Position numbers and translations under genes: made by a program. From Roseovarius faecimaris (GTDB lineage: Bacteria; Pseudomonadota; Alphaproteobacteria; Rhodobacterales; Rhodobacteraceae), in contig NZ_CP034348.1 in the NCBI RefSeq assembly GCF_009762325.1, positions 2,238,501 to 2,302,500 on the forward strand: 64,000 nt of DNA. The letters run 5' to 3'. The notes beneath the pieces are model-generated. The model was not told the origin of the DNA. It saw nothing but the letters and a program-made list of their open reading frames with translations, and did no database searches. Below, piece by piece: positions 26,762-36,107 of this stretch. Numbering within the stretch: the stretch's first letter is position 1; every line of letters begins with the position of its first letter.

Positions 26762-27925
26762 GTGACGCATCCCCTGGCCGAGACCCAAGCGCTTCTGGCG
26801 GAGCTCATCTCCTTTCCGACCGTGTCGACCGACGGCAATCTCGACATGATCGCCTTTCTGGGTAACCGGCTGGAATCGGCGGGGGCGCGCGTCGATTTCT
26901 TTCATGATGAAACAGGCACAAAAGCCAATCTTTTTGCCACCTTAGGACCCGAAGTTGATGGCGGAATCGTGCTATCGGGTCACACGGATGTGGTGCCCGT
27001 TGCGGACCAGGCCTGGAGCACCGACCCGTTTGTGATGCGCGAGGCCGACGGGCGGCTCTACGGGCGCGGAAGCTGTGACATGAAGGGCTATATCGCGGCC
27101 TGTCTGGCGATGGCGCCGAGCTTTGCCGAGGCGGTGCGCGACCGGCCGCTGCACTTTGCCTTCACCTATGACGAAGAGACAGGCTGCTTTGGCGCGCGGG
27201 CCCTGGTCGAAAGCCTGAAGGCGCGTGGCATCCGGCCCGGCGTGGCGATCATTGGAGAGCCGACCTCGATGCGTATCATCGAAGGGCATAAGGGCTGTTA
27301 CGAATATTCAACGCATTTTCATGGGCTTGCAGGGCATGGTTCAAGTCCCGGCAGAGGCGTGAACGCGGTGGAATATGCCGCGCGTTATGTCATGCGACTG
27401 CTCGACCTGAAGGACCAGCTTCGCGCCCGCGCACCAGCGGACAGCCGGTTCGAGCCGCCCTGGACGACGATCAGCACGGGCGGGTTGCATGGCGGGGTGG
27501 CGCATAACGTGATCGTGGAGCACGCACGCCTCGACTGGGAAATGCGGCCCGTGGTGCCGGAGGACGCGGATTTCGTGAAGGCGGATCTGAGCTCTTATGT
27601 GGAGGATGTGCTGCTGCCGGCGATGCGCGCGGTGCATCCGGATGCCGATGTCGTTCTTGAAACTATCGGGGAAGTTCAAGGACTTGTGCCAACAACTTCA
27701 AACGAGGCCAAGGACATCGTCATGGAACTGACCGGCGCGAATGGCGCGGGCACCGTGCCCTTCGGGACCGAGGCCGGGATCTTTCAGGATATGGGCATGT
27801 CGGCCGTTGTCTGCGGGCCGGGCTCGATCGATCAGGCCCATAAGGCCGATGAGTTTGTCGAAATTGATCAGCTTGATCAATGCCTTGGCATGCTTACCCG
27901 GCTTGCGGGGCGTCTGAGCGCGTGA
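26762..27925 (+). CDS. argE: Acetylornithine deacetylase / M20 peptidase
   Basis: The enzyme removes the acetyl group from N-acetylornithine in arginine synthesis. Metal and catalytic motifs are visible: SGHTDVVPV, YGRGSCDMKG, the DEETG segment with catalytic glutamate, and a C-terminal IDQAHKADEFVEI. I chose GTG 26762 (387 aa, start MTHPLAETQALL-like) because homologues begin there and an AGAGG site precedes it. ATG 26714 with a GGAAGG site would add 16 residues. The 3' end overlaps trmB convergently by 32 bp. Confidence 0.9.
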   Translation: MTHPLAETQALLAELISFPTVSTDGNLDMIAFLGNRLESAGARVDFFHDETGTKANLFATLGPEVDGGIVLSGHTDVVPVADQAWSTDPFVMREADGRLYGRGSCDMKGYIAACLAMAPSFAEAVRDRPLHFAFTYDEETGCFGARALVESLKARGIRPGVAIIGEPTSMRIIEGHKGCYEYSTHFHGLAGHGSSPGRGVNAVEYAARYVMRLLDLKDQLRARAPADSRFEPPWTTISTGGLHGGVAHNVIVEHARLDWEMRPVVPEDADFVKADLSSYVEDVLLPAMRAVHPDADVVLETIGEVQGLVPTTSNEAKDIVMELTGANGAGTVPFGTEAGIFQDMGMSAVVCGPGSIDQAHKADEFVEIDQLDQCLGMLTRLAGRLSA

Positions 27926-28625
27926 ACGTCAGGTAATGCGGCGTGCGGCCCTCGCGCAGGGCTTTCTGCTCGTACCGGGTCGAAATCCAGTCCGACCACG
28001 GCTCGCGCCAATCTGCCGGGCTTTCACAATGCCACGTAAACCCATGTTTTGGAACCATTTCCAAGGTCTGACGCACATAGTCGGGTATATCCGTCGCCAC
28101 CCGGAACGTGGCCCCCGGTTTGAGCACCCGAGCCAGCGGTTCGAGATGCTCGGGTGTCACGAAACGGCGCCGGTGATGACGCTTTTTCGGCCAGGGATCG
28201 GGATACAGGAGAAATGCGCAAGATATTGAATTATCTGGCAAAACATCAAACATATCGCGCACATCACCGGGGTGGACGCGGATGTTGTCACAGCCCGCAT
28301 CGCGGATTTTCCCGAGCAGCATGGCAACGCCGTTGATATAAGGCTCGCAGCCGATGAACCCCACTTCCGGGTTGCGGCTGGCCTGATGCACCATATGCTC
28401 TCCACCGCCAAAACCGATCTCAAGCCAGACCTCGCGATCCCCGAATATCTCTTTGAGATCAAGAGGTTTGCGTTCGGGGTTCACGTCCCAGCCGACCGAG
28501 CCGGGGGACAGGTCCGCAAGGTCCTCCTCCAGATATCCTTCCTGCGATTTGCGCAGATGCTTGCCTTTGAACCGGCCATAGAAATTGCGCCAGGGGGCGC
28601 CGGAGGGGTGGGATTTGTCGCTCAT
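27894..28625 (-). CDS. trmB: tRNA (guanine-N7-)-methyltransferase
   Basis: TrmB makes m7G46 in tRNA. The 243-aa protein has the SAM-binding motif LEIGFGGGEH, the family segments LYPDPWPKKRHHRRRFV and FRVATDIPDY, and normal length. It lies downstream of metK on the same strand, separated by a terminator and a TTTTGTAC repeat region, so it may have its own promoter. It overlaps the end of argE on the opposite strand. Confidence 0.96.
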   Translation of the reverse strand: MSDKSHPSGAPWRNFYGRFKGKHLRKSQEGYLEEDLADLSPGSVGWDVNPERKPLDLKEIFGDREVWLEIGFGGGEHMVHQASRNPEVGFIGCEPYINGVAMLLGKIRDAGCDNIRVHPGDVRDMFDVLPDNSISCAFLLYPDPWPKKRHHRRRFVTPEHLEPLARVLKPGATFRVATDIPDYVRQTLEMVPKHGFTWHCESPADWREPWSDWISTRYEQKALREGRTPHYLTFTRSDAPQAG

Positions 28626-28671
28626 GCGGGCCTACATGACCGGAAATGCGGCGGGCTTCAAGAGGGGAGGA

Positions 28672-28711
28672 ATTTTGTACAAAACGTACAAAATCACCCC
28701 CTGTTTTGTAC
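28672..28711. repeat. Three copies of TTTTGTAC, first two forming a hairpin
   Basis: ATTTTGTAC (28672-28680) and GTACAAAAT (28686-28694) are perfect 9-nt inverted arms around AAAAC. A third TTTTGTAC lies at 28704-28711. The group sits in the leader of trmB (start 28625) and downstream of the metK terminator. It could be a terminator on either strand or an operator with three half-sites. Confidence 0.5.
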
Positions 28712-28778
28712 AATCGGCACGGCTCGCGCGCTTGTGATCGCGCGGTGCGGTCATCCGAGGTTAACCCACCGAAAAAAG

Positions 28779-28807
28779 AAGCCCCGGCGCGGTGGCCGGG
28801 GCTTTTC
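28779..28807 (-). terminator. Rho-independent terminator of metK
   Basis: On the minus strand, about 25 nt after the metK stop, a GC-rich stem (AAGCCCCGGC pairing with GCCGGGGCTT, loop of 6 nt) is followed by a T-rich tract, TTCTTTTTTC. This is a textbook intrinsic terminator. Confidence 0.88.
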
Positions 28808-28830
28808 GATCTCTTGCGATCGGGGAAGGC

Positions 28831-30006
<1,176 letters not shown>

Positions 30007-30013
30007 GAGAATA

Positions 30014-30060
30014 GTGCTCCATTAAGTGTCACCGTCACGCCAGGAAGCCGTTGTGACGGG
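30014..30060 (-). promoter_or_regulatory. SAM-SAH riboswitch controlling metK
   Basis: Between lnt and metK, the minus strand carries a 7-bp stem (CCGTCAC at 30053-30059 complement, GTGACGG at 30032-30038 complement) around the loop AACGGCTTCCTGGC. A TAATGGAGCAC tail follows. Loop and tail are nearly identical to the known SAM-SAH riboswitch consensus, where the GGAGCA tail folds back as a pseudoknot. GGAG is also the Shine-Dalgarno sequence of metK (10 nt before ATG), so ligand binding should block translation. The class occurs in Rhodobacterales metK leaders. Confidence 0.94.
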
Positions 30061-30092
30061 TTGAGGATGGGTAAGCGCGCAGGGGCGCGGCG

Positions 30093-31628
30093 TCAATCGG
30101 AAACTGGGCGGCGCTGTCGGCGCGTGGCCCATGCGCCACCGAGCCCGAGCGCCAGCAGAAGCAGGATCGGCAGGTCGCCCATGCGGGCATAGAGCGTGGG
30201 CGGAAGAGGCGGCGGCAGGGGGACGTCGGCATAGCCCGCCTTCCCCAGCGGCAGCGCCCCGACAATGGCGCCGCGCGCGTCGATCATGGCCGACACGCCG
30301 GTATTGGCCACGCGGATCATCGGCAGCCCCTGCTCGGCGGCACGCAGGCGCGCCTGGGCGAGGTGTTGATAGGGGCCCGAAAGCTCACCGAACCAGGCGT
30401 CATTGGTGATCAGCAAAAGCAGGTCGGCCCGGGCGGGCGCACCGGAGATATTGCGCGGAAAGACGCCTTCGTAGCAGATCAGCGGCAGGGCCAGCCCAAG
30501 GGGGCCGAGGTCGATCAGTTCGGGGCCCGGACCGGCGGAATACCCGTTGCCCGTGCGCGCGGCGAGGCCGGAGATGCCGACCCGGCCCAGCAGATCGCCG
30601 AAGGGGACATATTCGCCAAAGGGCACGAGGTGGTGCTTGTCATAGACATGCGCAAGTGCGCCATCCGCGCCGAGCACGGCAAGCGAGTTATAGAGCCGCA
30701 TACCCTCGATCCGTTGCGCCCCCAGCACGACCGTTGCCTCCCCCGCAATATCGCCGATCACGTTCAGGATGTCCGTGGCATAGTTGAGCAGGTCGGGGAT
30801 CGCGGTTTCCGGCCAGACGATGAGCGACGGCGCGCGCCGATTTCCCTGGGGCGGGGCGCCGGTGAAGCCAAGCTGGCGGCGGAAGAAGACCGGGATCATC
30901 TCGGGCTTCCATTTCTCGTGCTGGGCGGCGTTGGGCTGGATCAGGCGCACGATCGGCGCCTCATCGCTGCGCGGCCCCTGTGGCGACGGGGCAACCAGGA
31001 GCGCGGCCTGCACCAGCAGGGCCGTGGCCAGCGCCCAGCGGTTGCCCAGCAGCGCCTGCCAGATGAGCAGGGCCAGCAGGATCGTGGCGGCGGTGAGGCT
31101 GAGCGCGCCGCCAAAAGCCGCAAGCTGCAGAAGCGGGGTATCCACCCAGATATGGCCGGGCTGCGCCCAGGGAAAGCCGGTGAAGATGCGGCCGCGCAGC
31201 GCCTCGGCCAGGGTGAAGGCCGCGATCAGGGCAAGCGCCGTGCCCCCCGCGCGATGCGCAAGCCACCCCGCCCCGCCCCAGAACAGCGCCAGCCCTGCGG
31301 CCATGAACCCCAGCGCAAACGGCGCCATCCATCCGTGGCGGGCGACATCGACAAGGAAAGGCTCGACGATCCAGGCGAGCGCGGCCAGGAAATACCCCAG
31401 ACCGGCGGCCCAGCCAATGAGCGCGGCGCGGCGGGGATGCGGGGCGGCCCGCAGGAGGCCGAGGATCCCCGCGAAGGCGATGACCGACAGCGGCCAGGCC
31501 CCCACCGGAGCCTGCCCCAGCGCCGCCAGAGCCCCCAGAAGGGTGGCGGCCAGGATCGCGCGGCGGCGGCCACGGGTGGCAAAGGAATTGGCCCCCATAA
31601 GGGCCGCGGAGAGCGGTGGCAGGCTCAC
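30093..31628 (-). CDS. lnt: Apolipoprotein N-acyltransferase
   Basis: Lnt adds the third acyl chain to lipoproteins at the inner membrane. The 511-aa protein has about six N-terminal transmembrane helices and a nitrilase-like periplasmic domain with the catalytic triad: Glu in VWPETAIPDLL, Lys in YDKHHLVPFGEY and Cys in LICYEGVFP. It lies between corC and metK in the conserved order. A second ATG ten codons in (MGANSFATRG) is a possible alternative start. Confidence 0.95.
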   Translation of the reverse strand: MSLPPLSAALMGANSFATRGRRRAILAATLLGALAALGQAPVGAWPLSVIAFAGILGLLRAAPHPRRAALIGWAAGLGYFLAALAWIVEPFLVDVARHGWMAPFALGFMAAGLALFWGGAGWLAHRAGGTALALIAAFTLAEALRGRIFTGFPWAQPGHIWVDTPLLQLAAFGGALSLTAATILLALLIWQALLGNRWALATALLVQAALLVAPSPQGPRSDEAPIVRLIQPNAAQHEKWKPEMIPVFFRRQLGFTGAPPQGNRRAPSLIVWPETAIPDLLNYATDILNVIGDIAGEATVVLGAQRIEGMRLYNSLAVLGADGALAHVYDKHHLVPFGEYVPFGDLLGRVGISGLAARTGNGYSAGPGPELIDLGPLGLALPLICYEGVFPRNISGAPARADLLLLITNDAWFGELSGPYQHLAQARLRAAEQGLPMIRVANTGVSAMIDARGAIVGALPLGKAGYADVPLPPPLPPTLYARMGDLPILLLLALGLGGAWATRRQRRPVSD

Positions 31629-31655
31629 GCTTGGGTGCCGGTCTCAGGCACCGGG

Positions 31656-32564
31656 CTACCCGCGCGCGCGGTCGGGATGACGCAGGCGCAGGCGCTTGAT
31701 CCGGCGCGGATCGGCCTCGAGCACCTCGATCGTCACCCCGGTCGGATGTTCCACCACCTCGCCGCGCACCGGCACCCGGCCCAGCAGCATGAAGACCAGC
31801 CCGCCCAGCGTGTCGATCTCTTCGTCATCGACCTCGTCATGATCGGTGAGCGACAGGCCGAGCGCGGCTTCGAACTCTTCCAGCGGGGTCTTGGCCAGCG
31901 CGATGAAGATGCCCGGGGCTTCCTCGGTCCAGTAATGGCCTTCGTCGATGTCGTGCTCGTCCTCGATCTCGCCCACGACCTGTTCGATCACGTCCTCGAT
32001 GGTCAGAAGACCATCCACCCCGCCATATTCGTCGATCACCAGCGCCATATGCCGCCGGTCGGTCTGCATTTTCTGGAGCAGAACGCCGATCGGCATCGAC
32101 GGCGGCACAAAAAGCAGCGGGCGCAGCATCTTGGAAAGCGAGAAATCCGCGCCCGAGCCGTTGAAGCCGTGCCGGAGCGCGAAATCCTTCAGGTGCACGA
32201 AGCCGATGGGCGTATCCAGCGTGCCCTCATAGACCGGCAGGCGCGTGAGGCCGCTGTCGCGGAATACCTTGACGAGATCGGCTTTGGTGATGTCGGCGGC
32301 GATGGCCACGATATCGGCCTTGGGGATCGCCACGTCCTCGACCACCATCCGCGAGAGATTGCCCAGGCCGGGACGCGTCCGGCCCGGCGTGTCGCTTTCG
32401 GAGCTGTGCATTTCGTCGTGAGGGTCATCGGAAGGGCCCATGACCCCGCCAAAGAGGCGGCGGAAAAACCCGCCCTGCTCGTCTTCGGCTTCTGGTCTGT
32501 CCTCTGGCCCGTCGGGCTGCGCGCGCTGCGCTGCGTTAGAGGATCCGTCGCTGCTGTCGTTCAT
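31656..32564 (-). CDS. corC: CBS-domain protein, CorC/HlyC family
   Basis: The 302-aa protein has two CBS domains (about residues 75-195, MVVEDVAIPKADIVAIAADI and MALVIDEYGGVDGLLTIEDV) and a C-terminal CorC_HlyC domain (FIALAKTPLEEFEAALGLSL ...). It lacks membrane helices, as CorC does, and is linked to Mg2+/Co2+ efflux. The start at 32562-32564 follows GGAAGAAGG. It lies between ybeY and lnt, the usual order in alphaproteobacteria. Confidence 0.92.
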   Translation of the reverse strand: MNDSSDGSSNAAQRAQPDGPEDRPEAEDEQGGFFRRLFGGVMGPSDDPHDEMHSSESDTPGRTRPGLGNLSRMVVEDVAIPKADIVAIAADITKADLVKVFRDSGLTRLPVYEGTLDTPIGFVHLKDFALRHGFNGSGADFSLSKMLRPLLFVPPSMPIGVLLQKMQTDRRHMALVIDEYGGVDGLLTIEDVIEQVVGEIEDEHDIDEGHYWTEEAPGIFIALAKTPLEEFEAALGLSLTDHDEVDDEEIDTLGGLVFMLLGRVPVRGEVVEHPTGVTIEVLEADPRRIKRLRLRHPDRARG

Positions 32565-32604
32565 AACCTTCTTCCAATGGAGAGCGGACCACTCCCGAGA
32601 TGCG

Positions 32605-33090
32605 CTAATATGGGTTCGCAATGCCCAGTTTGCCAAGTATCTCCACTTCGGTTGTTTCCATCAAAGTGGCATCTTGGTCACGGATATGATCATAGCCCAG
32701 AAGGTGCAAGACACCATGCACGATGAGGTGGGTGGTGTGATCGGCAAGTGACTTGCCCGCCGCCTCGGCCTCGCGCGCGCAGGTGTCATAGGCGATGGCG
32801 ATGTCACCCAGCTCGGGATCCGGCCCGCTGGGAGGCGCGGGGCGCGCACCGGGCGTGTCGGGCGCACGGTCCTCGGACGGCCAGGAGAGCACGTTGGTGG
32901 GGGTGGGTTTGTCGCGGAATTCGGTGTTGAGCGCGGCGATGCGGGCATCATCGCAGGCGAGGATCGCGATCTCGTAGGCGGCGGCGTCAAGGCCAAGATG
33001 GGTGAGCGTGGCAAGGGCGGCCCGCTCGGCCAGAACGGCAAGCTCCGGTGCCTGCCAGCGGTCATCCTCGATCAGGGTGTCGGTCAGCAT
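32605..33090 (-). CDS. ybeY: Endoribonuclease / rRNA maturation factor
   Basis: YbeY is a zinc-dependent RNase needed for 16S rRNA 3' maturation and ribosome quality control. The 161-aa protein has the metal-binding motif H125-GVLH129-LLGYDH135. The start [10 protein letters not shown] at 33090 was chosen by family length. It follows phoH and precedes corC; two short hairpins occupy the phoH-ybeY gap. Confidence 0.95.
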   Translation of the reverse strand: MLTDTLIEDDRWQAPELAVLAERAALATLTHLGLDAAAYEIAILACDDARIAALNTEFRDKPTPTNVLSWPSEDRAPDTPGARPAPPSGPDPELGDIAIAYDTCAREAEAAGKSLADHTTHLIVHGVLHLLGYDHIRDQDATLMETTEVEILGKLGIANPY

Positions 33091-33118
33091 GGGCAAGGAC
33101 CTGTCAGCCGGGCGCAAA

Positions 33119-33164
33119 TGAAAAATGACACATTTTTCAGGCTGTTTTCTGACACAGAAAACAG
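33119..33164 (-). repeat. Tandem ACA-loop hairpins between phoH and ybeY
   Basis: Two perfect hairpins stand side by side: TGAAAAATG-ACA-CATTTTTCA (33119-33139) and CTGTTTTCTG-ACA-CAGAAAACAG (33142-33164). Both have ACA loops. They sit inside the phoH-ybeY gap of a co-directional gene run and may set mRNA ends or partial termination. A similar pair is at 53651-53696. Confidence 0.6.
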
Positions 33165-33180
33165 GGGCGGCGCGCGGCGG

Positions 33181-34188
33181 TTATTGCGTCGGATCGTCAG
33201 CTTCATAGGCCTCGATGATGGCCGCGACGAGCGGGTGGCGCACCACGTCTTTCGATGTGAAATAGTTGAAGCTGATCGACGGTATATTGCGCAGCAGCCG
33301 TTCGGCATCGCGCAGGCCCGATTGCACGCCGCGCGGCAGGTCGATCTGGGTGCGGTCGCCGGTGATCACCATGCGCGAGCCCTCGCCCAGACGCGTCAGG
33401 AACATCTTCATCTGCATCGACGTGGCGTTCTGCGCCTCATCCAGCACCACGAACGCATTGGAGAGCGTGCGCCCGCGCATGAAGGCCAGAGGTGCGATCT
33501 CGATCCGCTTTTCCTCGATCAGCTTGGCCACCTGTTTGGCGGGCAGGAAGTCATTGAGCGCGTCGTAGAGCGGCTGCATGTAGGGATCGACCTTGTCCTT
33601 CATGTCGCCTGGCAGATAGCCCAGCTTTTCGCCCGCTTCGACGGCCGGACGGGCCAGGATGATCCGGTCGACATGGCCCTCGATGAACATGGAGACCCCG
33701 ACGGCGACGGCGAGATAGGTCTTGCCGGTGCCCGCGGGACCGATGCCGAAAGCAAGCTCGTTATTGAACAGCGACAGCACATAGGCCTTTTGCGCATCGG
33801 TGCGCGGTTCGACGAGTTTCTTGCGGGTCTTGATCTCGATCGCCCCGCCCTTGAACATCTCAAGCTGGTCGCCGTCGCGGGTGCCCGTCTCGGCCTCGGA
33901 GCCGCCCATGCGCAGCTCGCGGTCGACATCGGCATGATCGACCGAGCGCCCAGCCTCCAGCCGCTCGTAAAGGGCGGTCAGCACGTCCACGGTTTCGGCG
34001 GTGGCGGCCTCTTCTCCGAAGACGGCCAGCTGGTTGCCCCGGCGCAGGATCTGCACGCCAAGCTGGGTTTCGATCTCGGCGAGGTTGCGGTCGAACTCGC
34101 CGCAGAGGTCGATCAGCAGCCGGTTGTCCGGAAATTCGACGACGCGCTCCTGCGCGGTTTCAGGCGGTGGCAATTCGGTGGTGGCCAA
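33181..34188 (-). CDS. phoH: PhoH-family ATPase
   Basis: The 335-aa protein has the PhoH P-loop [10 protein letters not shown] at residues 148-157, the Walker [10 protein letters not shown] and an RNA-helicase-like GDRTQIDLP motif. The N-terminal 120 residues form the usual KH-like extension. PhoH proteins are linked to RNA metabolism and form a conserved pair with ybeY. The start at 34188 matches family length. Confidence 0.94.
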   Translation of the reverse strand: MATTELPPPETAQERVVEFPDNRLLIDLCGEFDRNLAEIETQLGVQILRRGNQLAVFGEEAATAETVDVLTALYERLEAGRSVDHADVDRELRMGGSEAETGTRDGDQLEMFKGGAIEIKTRKKLVEPRTDAQKAYVLSLFNNELAFGIGPAGTGKTYLAVAVGVSMFIEGHVDRIILARPAVEAGEKLGYLPGDMKDKVDPYMQPLYDALNDFLPAKQVAKLIEEKRIEIAPLAFMRGRTLSNAFVVLDEAQNATSMQMKMFLTRLGEGSRMVITGDRTQIDLPRGVQSGLRDAERLLRNIPSISFNYFTSKDVVRHPLVAAIIEAYEADDPTQ

Positions 34189-34221
34189 TCAGGTGCTCCT
34201 GTGTCCTTGGGGCAAAACGAA

Positions 34222-34253
34222 AACAGCCGCGGGCCAGTGGACCCGCGGCTGTG
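34222..34253 (-). terminator. Rho-independent terminator after the small lipoprotein gene
   Basis: On the minus strand a perfect 10-bp stem (CAGCCGCGGG with CCCGCGGCTG, 8-nt loop) is followed by TTTTCGTTTTG. It lies 27 nt after the stop at 34278 and separates the OmpA/lipoprotein pair from phoH. Confidence 0.88.
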
Positions 34254-34277
34254 ATATGGTGAGGCGGTCCAATGGGA

Positions 34278-34583
34278 TCAGATCGGGTCGCCGATCAGCG
34301 ACGTGGAGCCACCTTTGAAATCGCCGGTGACCATGGTCGGGGCGGCGGTGCCCGAGCAGACCGGTTTGCCGTATTTGTCGAGACGCGCGGAGAGATAGCC
34401 CTCTACCCCGTCGTCGATGATCCAGTGATCGCAGCCATTCGGGTCGATCCAGATTCCGGCCTTGAGCTGGCTCAGGTGCTTGGCGTCGATACCCCGGTCG
34501 ATGGATTTGTCGGGTCCGGCATCGGTGCAGGCCCCGAGCGCGGCAACGGCGGAGAGCAGGACGAGTGATTTGGCAAATGTCAT
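34278..34583 (-). CDS. Small lipoprotein sharing a motif with the adjacent OmpA protein
   Basis: The 101-aa protein has a signal peptide with a lipobox around LGAC (Cys19). Residues 44-76 hold IWIDPNGCDHWIIDDGVEGY followed by a PVC cysteine. Nearly the same module occurs at residues 42-74 of the OmpA-like protein 16 bp upstream, so the two likely arose by duplication and form one transcript ended by the terminator at 34222. The function of the module is unknown; the two cysteines may form a disulphide. Confidence 0.8.
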   Translation of the reverse strand: MTFAKSLVLLSAVAALGACTDAGPDKSIDRGIDAKHLSQLKAGIWIDPNGCDHWIIDDGVEGYLSARLDKYGKPVCSGTAAPTMVTGDFKGGSTSLIGDPI

Positions 34584-34599
34584 GGTCAGGTCTCTCCCC

Positions 34600-35160
34600 T
34601 TAACGGATGCAGATGATTTCGACGCGGCGGTTCTGGGCCATGCCCGCGGCGCTGTTATTGGAGGCTTTGGGCATCCGTTCGCCATAGCCGCGCACATCGG
34701 CGATCCGCGCACCGCTGGCCTTGGCGACGCGGGCCACGGAATTGGCGCGGCGCAGCGACAGGTCCATGTTATACGCATCCGACGCGCGGCTGTCGGTATG
34801 GCCGGTGATGATATAGGAGGTCGCCCCGGCGGACTGGAAGAACTCTTTCAGACGCTGTTTGCCCGCGGCCGAGATATGGGCGCTGTCGGTGGCGAACATC
34901 TGATCGGTATTGACCACGCCGCAGACATTGCCCCGGCGGCAGACCGGGATGCCCTGACGGTTGGTGTGGGGGGTCATGTAGCCTTCGACACCGTCATCCA
35001 TCACCCAGTGTTCGCAGCCATCGGGATCGACCCAGATGGTCGGAATATACTGTTCGCCAACCACCTCCTGCGCCGCCGCAGTTTCGGCCAGTCCGGTCAC
35101 TCCCAGCGCGATGGCGGCGATCGCACCGAGAATGCGGCACCCACCAGTTGAACTTGTCAT
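34600..35160 (-). CDS. OmpA-family peptidoglycan-binding protein
   Basis: The 186-aa protein has a Sec signal peptide ending near AAAQE (about residue 31). It is followed by the cysteine-containing module IWVDPDGCEHWVMDDGVEGY (42 onward) and a C-terminal OmpA-like domain (about 85-185) with IITGHTDSRASDAYNMDLSL and a terminal NRRVEIICIR. The OmpA domain should bind peptidoglycan diaminopimelate. No beta-barrel is present, so it is a periplasmic or surface-tethered protein. It is divergent from the lipoprotein gene at 35522. Confidence 0.88.
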   Translation of the reverse strand: MTSSTGGCRILGAIAAIALGVTGLAETAAAQEVVGEQYIPTIWVDPDGCEHWVMDDGVEGYMTPHTNRQGIPVCRRGNVCGVVNTDQMFATDSAHISAAGKQRLKEFFQSAGATSYIITGHTDSRASDAYNMDLSLRRANSVARVAKASGARIADVRGYGERMPKASNNSAAGMAQNRRVEIICIR

Positions 35161-35521
35161 CGTCACAGCCCCTGTCCTTCTGTCTTTAATCCCCCGCATG
35201 GACCCGCCGCAGCAGCCCGGTCCAAAAGCGCATGTTATCCCTCAACCTTATCAAGTCTGCGATAGATGTGAAGCATATTTAACAAGATATTGTGGCGGCT
35301 GACGAAACAATCGCAAGACTGCCACAATTTCGCCTTATTTCACCCCGGCCCACCGCTGCCCGAGCCGGAAACCCAAGGGAAACAGCCACTTGATCCGCAA
35401 AGCTGCGCCCGGGCGACGGGCCGTTTGCGAAGACCGGGCGGCATTGGTCAAAAAATGGACACAATTGGGCCTTATCCCCCGGATTGTTGAAAAAAACAAA
35501 CGAGGCAGGAGGCACCCAGCG
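35161..35521. other. Divergent intergenic region with an 8-bp inverted repeat
   Basis: The 361-bp region separates the OmpA gene from the lipoprotein gene at 35522 and must contain both promoters. Perfect arms ATTGTGGC (35289-35296) and GCCACAAT (35321-35328), 24 nt apart, are the only striking symmetry. The stretch around 35265-35345 is more A/T-rich. I see no RNA gene or coding frame I can support. Confidence 0.45.
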
Positions 35522-36085
35522 ATGTTGACATCCCGTGTTCAAATGGCCGGTCTGACCGCGCTGTTGCTCTCGGCCTGTGCCCAGAGCGGGCAGGCCCCCG
35601 AAATCGCCACACGGCTGCACAGCCCGGCCCTGCATTTCGAACATGATCCCGTGGCGCAGGCCGTGCTGGCGGATCAGCTTGTCGCGATGCAGGACAGTGC
35701 GGCGCGTCTGGCCGGCGATGCGCGCCGGGGCGATGCGGATCTTGCCGCCAGCCTTGAGGCGGCCAGCGCGCGCTATGCGCAATTTTCAGAGACCTTGCCC
35801 CGTGCCCTGGCGATGCAGCAGGCGCGCAAGGCAACGCTGACCGCGCGGCTGGCGCAGGGTGAGATCAGCCTGGCCGAACATGACCGCGGGGTCGAGACGC
35901 TCCGGCAGGAGCGAAGAGACCTGGCCGCGGCCCTGACCCTGAGCGCGCGCGATGTCCGGCGCGCAAACCGGGCGCTCAGAGCGTCCGCCGCCAAGGGCGG
36001 GACGGGGCTTGAGACACAGATCGAACACTCCGAAACGCTGGCCCGGGCGATGGCCGCGGACAAGGCGGCCCTGCCCCGGCTGTAA
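35522..36085 (+). CDS. Helical lipoprotein of unknown function
   Basis: The 187-aa protein has a signal peptide with lipobox LSAC (Cys18). The mature part is almost purely alpha-helical and Ala/Arg-rich, suggesting a coiled-coil periplasmic lipoprotein. ATG 35522 has a strong AGGAGG site; an in-frame upstream start would put the signal peptide in the middle and is unlikely. No family is recognised. It is convergent with miaB, 22 bp apart. Confidence 0.7.
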   Translation: MLTSRVQMAGLTALLLSACAQSGQAPEIATRLHSPALHFEHDPVAQAVLADQLVAMQDSAARLAGDARRGDADLAASLEAASARYAQFSETLPRALAMQQARKATLTARLAQGEISLAEHDRGVETLRQERRDLAAALTLSARDVRRANRALRASAAKGGTGLETQIEHSETLARAMAADKAALPRL

Positions 36086-36107
36086 GCCCTGTTCCGGGCG
36101 CGCGGCT

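Noticed and set aside
27338..27352. tRNA-like T-loop sequence (ggttcaagtccc)
   Set aside because: It lies inside the argE coding frame and no cloverleaf arms surround it.
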